This document shows, piece by piece, positions 59,701-64,000 of a DNA stretch of 64,000 nt. The stretch is from positions 53,501 to 117,500 of the forward strand of contig CAJNDS010000368.1 of NCBI GenBank assembly GCA_905221605.1. The letters run 5' to 3'. Every line of letters begins with the position of its first letter. Within the stretch, counting starts at the first letter, position 1. The translations under genes were made by a program, and so were the position numbers. Source of the stretch: Symbiodinium natans (Eukaryota; Sar; Dinophyceae; Suessiales; Symbiodiniaceae). The notes beneath the pieces are model-generated. The model worked only from the letters and a program-made list of their open reading frames with translations. It was not told the DNA's origin and ran no database searches.

Positions 59701-60200
59701 GGAGCGACCACTACCCACGGAGCGCGGCTGCAGCTCCAAACAGCTGTCATTGTCTGGCTACGGGAGAGGAAGATATTGAATACATGGGAACTCCAGAATT
59801 CCAGAACTCCGCAGCTCAAAACTGTCGAGAGGAGATGGTCCACTACGCTCGGGTGCGGCACTGAGGGGCCTTCGACTCGTCCATCTTCGTTCCTCTTCAG
59901 CACCTCTCAGGCTGACACCCACTACTTGCTCTTTTGCTCCCCGGCACTTCAAGAACGCAGCTGGTTGTCCCTTTCAAATTACAGCATCACGCCAAACCTG
60001 CGAGCTCTGACATCCGAGCCAGAGACTGTCGCAGCATAAGTTGAGACTAAGTTGAGACGCCTTTTAGAGCCATAAAAGCTCTCCAGACCGCTTTGGTAAG
60101 GAGCAAAAGTCTCGTGGTTTCAACGCAGTTGGCCCAGGTTACGACTGCCTCAAGAATGCACTGCTGGCACAGAGCGGCATGGCCGTCTTCGTCCCAGTTG
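50748..60200 (+). CDS. Rrp6/EXOSC10-like 3'-5' exoribonuclease (DEDD-Y), with a 7.7-kb intron holding other genes
   Basis: Nuclear-exosome type RNase D-fold exonuclease that trims structured RNAs. Exons: 50748-50807 (DTPLIMVRTEAELKEMVEDF), 51107-51168 (GSEIAVDVEHHDFR; ExoI Asp and Glu), 51229-51259 (SFRGFVCLIQ), 51316-51387 (STRKKDFLIDPFDIFEQLHM), 51481-51526 (VFSDPRIVKVLHGAD), 51635-51683 (DVLWLQRDFSVYLVNM; ExoII Asp), 51766-51806 (FDTGLATRALRLQ), 51884-51924 (GGYSLANLVSHFCG), then 59663-59719 (VKLDKKYQTADWRERPLPT), 59832-59852 (EMVHYAR), 59911-59935 (ADTHYLLF; ExoIII Tyr and Asp) and 60137 onward (YDCLKNALLAQSG). From 51107 on, every join keeps phase, including exon 8 to 9 (phase 0, GT donor at 51925). 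All catalytic residues are present. Donors GT, GC and GA are mixed. N-terminal PMC2NT region, HRDC domain and the ends are not identified. Confidence 0.85.
52432..53690 (+). CDS. Candidate coiled-coil gene inside the Rrp6 intron
   Basis: Possible start at 52432 (MDDWAEGVSAATAVTVVTPS, then acidic to RDFRPGVVSSLSQQR and a stop), followed by two heptad-like exons: about 52836-52890 (ENATLRAQVRELQAGQF) and about 53640-53690 (RLREENDELKLKSAVMAE). The Leu/Ile/Val spacing and 'R-x-EN-x-x-L' phrase are typical of parallel coiled coils. No basic DNA-binding region is seen upstream, so bZIP is not supported. Exon joins are not resolved. Confidence 0.35.
54088..58624 (+). CDS. Major facilitator superfamily (MFS) transporter, inside the Rrp6 intron
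   Basis: Multi-exon 12-helix-type carrier. Exons seen: about 54088-54150 (AAEITAYYGFSYIFV), 54207-54275 (EYGMSDEEAGRLYGAYGFAC), 54712-54808 (MTFAPVGAAFGVPVLALAVR then RYTH), about 55159-55254 (SVLINIVRDVLVDGWVVLGA), about 55455-55500 (FYTVIASFFVRDIQI), about 55735-55807 (LKEIMGQAKFWRLAGITGIF), 55872-55942 (VRMTFRHLDATFPKYFIRTY), 56012-56100 (ILGINPIVEMIGTPLMTGLL), about 56269-56371 (LWGSFISGISVFALSIWESY; LGAVIFVLVLSLGE), about 56437-56510 (IWSPTLYEFSTMAATEG), about 56602-56660 (GMFLAITMAPMYLAALPVG), about 58171-58212 (RGWALGTFCPQNV), about 58398-58436 (QLMWFIIGISGV), and 58573-58624 (KRLILPEASPGSDKKRR then TGA). The phase-verified join 55807/55872 uses a GC donor. Start codon and substrate unknown; it resembles an MFS group common in dinoflagellates. 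Confidence 0.82.
57425..57850. other. AT-rich island inside an MFS intron
   Basis: Composition shifts abruptly from GC-rich, with a T9/G9 run at about 57368-57387, to AT-rich, A-heavy on + (AACAATCAACAACTATG, AAATCACAAAAATATC). ORFs exist on both strands (57535-57747 +, 57129-57734 -) but neither has a motif. It ends at about 57840, where GC-rich sequence resumes. Confidence 0.6.
58700..59640. other. No recognised exon
   Basis: Between the MFS stop and Rrp6 exon 9. I looked for upstream exonuclease motifs (VDVEHH, HGAD, WLQRDF) and found none, so the downstream Rrp6 exons are not a second complete gene. A run of GAGTGCATAGAGGGCATAGA repeats sits just before, at 58632-58684. Confidence 0.5.
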
Positions 60201-61890
60201 TGAACTTTTGCCACAGCTCAGCTCGTAGGGTTTGCAAGAGGGGCGGGGTATATGATGGGGCTTATGGAGTACGTAAGGATTGTTGGAGGGCGGGAGACTG
60301 CGGGAGATGAATCAGGCCATCTGAACTTACGTGCTGTGCCGCCCATCCAACAGGGTTCGGGGTTTTGTTCAGCCTTCATTGTAAACGCATGCGCGTGCCG
60401 CCTCGGCAGCTCAACGTGGGATGTAGCGTGCGCAATGGTACCAGGAGGGCATGATTGGCCATCCGGCTACTTCTTCAGCCGGCAGTTGTTACCATGAGTG
60501 TCCCTGTAGCTTGTCACAGACCTCAGGCGAAGAGTGGTGTCAATGTGGGCATCACTGCGTGCAGCCCCCAGGTTTTCTGCAACGCCCAAGAGCAAAGGAT
60601 GTGGTGCAAAGTGCCTGCTAGGCTCGAGAACGGGGATGTCGAGGCGACCGATGAAGGAGCCAAAGCCTTGTGGCCTTGTGCTTCGCAAACCTTGGCAAAC
60701 CCCTCGCAAAACCCATAGGCCCATACCTAGTCCAAGAAGTGGCTTCCTCAGCTTGCGCTTCGGCGCCTGCGCTTGAGGTGCAGAATCTCCAGGCAGTCAT
60801 GCAAAAGAGCCTGGGGCCTAAGCACTTGCACCTCAGGTGGCTCCCTTTCTCTCTTTCTCTCTGTCTCTCTGTCTCTCTCCCTCCCTCCTCCCTCCCTGCT
60901 TTGCTTTCGTTCTTTGGCTGTCGTTGTCTGCTCTCAGCGTCGCTTGGGGAGGCGCTGGGCTCTGCGCCACCGTCTACCGGGAGCTTCCACACGACGGCGC
61001 CTCCGAGGACCGGTTCCATCGAACTACCCGGAATGCCACCTCTCCCCTCCCCATCCCTCCCCATCCCTCCCCCCCACTGAGAATCCTCCCAATTGAAAGC
61101 ATCTCTCAGAGCTCTGAAGGCTGCCTCGCTCTGCGATCGCTACGGGTCCAAGCAGCGCGCGCTGGAACCCAAGCAGATGAGCGTACTCAAGGCCGGACCA
61201 CCATCGGCAGACTGCGAAGCTGCAATGGTACTGGATGACACCCGGTGTTAAAGTTGGAACGACGATTGCCGCCAGGCTTTGACTGACTGGCGGGATCAGC
61301 TCGCGCGCAGCATCGACGAGTCGTCATCCCAGAAAGCAGTGCTCTGCAAGCCCCCGGTGGTTCTGCTAGAGGTGTTTGCCTTGCGGTGCAACACTTCAAG
61401 AGAGGAAAGAAAAATATGAAGAAGACGAAGACAAAGACACCAAGAAGCAAATAGTAAGACGAAGAAGGGGACGCAGAGGAAGAAGATGAAGAAGAAGATA
61501 GAAGAGGAAATTGTGGCAAGCTGGGAATAGCCGCTGATTGCAAGGTCACTAAACTTTGTGGCGCCCGATGCTTGCCTTTGGCGAGTTTCCCTGGCAATGC
61601 CCACATCGCCAGCCAGCCTACAACCGTGTTCTGTGCAAAAAGCATGCGAGGCAGTGCACACAAACGATCCATGTAGATGCGAGGCCTGTGAAGCTACGCA
61701 GGTCACTGAGCCTCCAATCGCGAGCGACCACAGGACAGCCACGAACGCTGGGCTGAGGCAGCACTTGCAATCCCCTGCCGGCCACACTACAGCAGCACGC
61801 GCAGGAGGCCAGAGACTGTAGCACTACACGTTCCGGAACAATGATGCTCCTTGTATTGCTCTAACGATTAAGTAACTACAGGTCGTGGAC
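60201..61890. other. No firmly recognised exons; CT-rich simple sequence
   Basis: May contain the remaining 3' exons of the Rrp6 gene, but none is identifiable. A (CT)n-type stretch spans about 60840-60895 and an A/G-rich stretch about 61395-61515. A possible exon at 60778-60825 reads VQNLQAVMQKSLGP. Confidence 0.35.
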
Positions 61891-62152
61891 ATTGTAGTCA
61901 AGTGCGCTTTGCCAGCCGTGGACGGGGGCAGTGGGATGCCCGACCCAGCTGCCTGGTTGCAAGCGACTGCAATTGCCTGCAATTGGCTGCATCAGTTCAA
62001 GAAAGGCATGGAAAGGTCAGGTTGCTAGCTGTAGGTTTTGAATCTGACTGGCACACACTGCCGGATGCAAGGAGGAGAAGGAACAGTCGAAGGAGCGTTC
62101 GGCACCGGCTTCGGCTTCGCCAAGGGAGTCCTTGCCGAGCCGTTCGCTTAGC
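61876..62152 (+). CDS. Candidate exons, unrecognised
   Basis: Exon-like + pieces: about 61882-62010 (VVDIVVKCALPAVDGGSGMP then PAAWLQATAIACNWLHQFKK) and 62065-62152 (MQGGEGTVEGAFGTGFGFAK then GVLAEPFA and TAG). The second is Gly-rich with alternating small residues. No family recognised. Confidence 0.25.
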
Positions 62153-62159
62153 AACCTTC

Positions 62160-63440
62160 ATGCCACGTGCCGCACGTGCCGCACGCTGTGTGGAGGCTTT
62201 CTTGGAGAATTTTGTAGCTCCGACTGATGGACGTCTGGGGTGGAAGATGGCTGAGGCCCACCGGAGGCCGAGGACTCCACGGGAGAGGCCTGGGCGTTTG
62301 CTGCGAGATGAACCGAGATCTGCGAGGGTCTGCGTAGCACATGTGGCATGTGACATTGCACGGTGAGGTTACGGCGACGACGCGAGGGAAGGCGCACGAG
62401 GACTGGCCGGTCAGCTGAAGCCCGAGCTTGCAGTAGGGCTGGGACAGAACGGGGCAGGATGGGGCAGAGTTTGTGTGGTGGCATACTCCCACCAAGGGCT
62501 CGAGCAGTCGCCCCGCCCGCTGGTGCCTTCCTCGGCGCTCCCACTCAGCACTGTTGTGGTTTGCGCGGAGCGAAAGGTTCACGTCACCGCCAGCTTTGGC
62601 TTCCGGCAAGGCCGGTTTATCGGGGCTACGCACCCATTCGCAGCCACCTGCAAAATCGCGCAGGCTCTGGCGAACCCGGCCTCAAGCGAAAGCGCGAAGC
62701 CTGAATAAACGTGCAGGATGCAGCGACATCGGCATGGCAGCAAAGTGCAGCAGATACAGAATGATATGGACCTATTGACATAGACAGCCTGCTGTTGGAG
62801 ACCGAGGGTTCTGAGGTGTCCCGTTGCCGTAGGTAGATGACAATCTAGGACAATGCGGAAACAGGATTTGAATGATTGGGGGGCTCTGGCTCCGGGAGTG
62901 CTTTTGGGAGCATCCTCCTAGGCTTTCGGTCCTTTGCGGCGACTCCGGCTCGGAGGCCTGGAGGGAAAAGACTCAAGAAGCAGGGAGCGTAACATCCATG
63001 GCCGACCATGGCCGTCTCATCATGTCACTGAAGCAGAGATGATACGTTGCTGCAGGAGCCTCCGGCGGGTCGGGTGCTTACATCCCCCCTCCCCCGGCCC
63101 CGCCCCCTCCGCATGGTCCGAGAGTAGTCCCAGAAGCCGCAGCCGCGGTCAGACTTAAAGGCGATGACGACGGGAAGCCCTCCGCTCGGTGAAGGGGTTG
63201 GACGCGAATCGGAACCGCTGCGTCGAGACTCTGCAGATGTGTTTATGCCTGCATTCTTGTCTCAAACGGCCTCCATGGTTCCCTGCATGTGGGAGTTGGT
63301 TGAGACTCATGGTCCTATGTCGTCCTAGACACCCATATCAATCACCAGTTCAGGACACCGGATGCATGTAAGATCATGTAAATGTGCGCAAGCGATAGAC
63401 GATAGACTGGCACGGTTTGATGTGCGACGGGTTTCGAGTT
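62160..63440. other. No recognised gene
   Basis: GC-rich sequence with overlapping Arg/Pro-rich ORFs on both strands (for example 62148-62633 -, 62363-62704 +) that behave as mutual shadows. Confidence 0.35.
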
Positions 63441-63450
63441 TCGTGATTTC

Positions 63451-63891
63451 ATGGCTGCCGTTGTCGAGTACGCAAAGTCCGGCCGGTCGCAGTGCTTCTT
63501 TTGTTGCCAGAAGATTTCCCTAGATGCGCTTCGCTTTCGGATGCCTCTGGAGCCTAAGTGGCGCTGCCTGGAGTGCTTCGCGCTCGTCGTGCCTGAGCAA
63601 CAAGCAAGTGATGTTTTGGATTCATGCCATGGTGTTGGCAATCTAAATACAGATGATCAGCTTCTTCTGACCGAATTTCTCAAGACATGGACGTATCCGC
63701 CCTGGAAGAAGTTGAAAGGTGCCAAAGGTGCAAGGCGTGCCAACAAACTGGGAGAGCTCTGGCTCCGTTCCGAAGAGCACAGGGGCCTCAGACAGTGTGC
63801 TCGAGAATGGGCACGAAACGAGATACGAAGTGAGGAGACTCACGAGTCAGACTCGGTCTCCTCGCGTGCCGGAGATCGTGAAGCCCTGTGA
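63451..63891 (+). CDS. PARP-type zinc-finger domain protein
   Basis: Compact single-exon ORF of 146 residues. Residues 6-45 read VEYAKSGRSQCFFCCQKI ... LRFRMPL ... WRCLECF, matching the zf-PARP pattern 'EYA-x-SGRS-x-C-x-x-C-x-x-x-I ... lRi ... W-x-H-x-x-CF' found in poly(ADP-ribose) polymerase and DNA ligase III, where it recognises DNA breaks. Putative ligands are Cys15, Cys18, Cys39 and Cys42. The usual His ligand is replaced by Cys39, giving CCCC instead of CCHC. The middle (TDDQLLLTEFLKTW) and the basic KKLKGAKGARRANK segment could contact nucleic acid; the tail is acidic/Ser-rich. No catalytic domain follows, so this is a stand-alone zinc-finger protein or the first exon of a longer one. 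The ATG at 63451 fits the domain start. Confidence 0.75.
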   Translation: MAAVVEYAKSGRSQCFFCCQKISLDALRFRMPLEPKWRCLECFALVVPEQQASDVLDSCHGVGNLNTDDQLLLTEFLKTWTYPPWKKLKGAKGARRANKLGELWLRSEEHRGLRQCAREWARNEIRSEETHESDSVSSRAGDREAL

Positions 63892-64000
63892 AGCTTAGAT
63901 GAAATCAGAAGATCAGGTCAGCGGCACCAAGATTATGGTGATGATGTTGACGACGGCCTAATTTGCCAACGACAAAGCTGTACAGCGGTAAATATGTTCT

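Overview
This window looks like nuclear DNA of a dinoflagellate (Alveolata). The signs are: introns whose donors are often GC or GA rather than GT, with acceptors almost always AG followed by G; a degenerate copy of the dinoflagellate trans-spliced leader embedded upstream of an intronless gene; interstitial CCCTAAA telomere-type motifs; many microsatellites; long gene-poor stretches. Nothing looks bacterial: there are no operons, Shine-Dalgarno sites, CRISPR arrays or phage genes. Most long ORFs are shadows, and real genes appear as short conserved exons that jump between frames.

Layout, all recognisable genes on the + strand. 0.4-2.6 kb: a secreted-type PAN/Apple-like Cys-rich segment followed by an endonuclease/exonuclease/phosphatase (EEP) domain. 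5.7-8.3 kb: a glycogenin-like GT8 glycosyltransferase. 9.4-9.8 kb: possible Tudor-like exons. 12.1-12.6 kb: a small membrane-protein retrogene with a relict spliced leader. 13.7-14.3 kb: a GTGCG-rich alternating purine-pyrimidine tract. 21.2-22.7 kb: an octotricopeptide-like (OPR) helical-repeat gene with two in-frame stops. 23.4-24.3 and 30.8-31.2 kb: two arrays of the same 40-bp repeat, one abutting a dispersed repeat also present at 10.0-10.7 and 14.4-14.9 kb. 25.9-28.8 kb: scattered exons including an SH3-like domain. 31.4-32.3 kb: a single-exon RluA-type pseudouridine synthase. 39.3-42.9 kb: a family III (CaiB/BaiF, SUGCT-like) CoA-transferase modelled here as 20 exons. 45.5-48.6 kb: a conserved protein of unknown function. 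50.7-60.2 kb: an Rrp6/EXOSC10-type 3'-5' exoribonuclease whose exons 8 and 9 are 7.7 kb apart. That gap holds an MFS transporter gene (54.1-58.6 kb) and coiled-coil exons (52.4-53.7 kb). 63.45-63.9 kb: a compact PARP-type zinc-finger protein.

The genes do not form a pathway. Three act on RNA (RluA, Rrp6, the OPR protein), two are metabolic (CoA-transferase, GT8), one is a transporter and one a putative secreted phosphodiesterase. What they share is gene architecture: one transcriptional direction over about 64 kb, dense short introns with non-canonical donors, and repeated bases at the two intron ends. Exon joins come from conserved protein motifs plus reading phase, not transcripts, so boundaries may be off by a few bases. 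Family assignments come from motif recognition without a database search.
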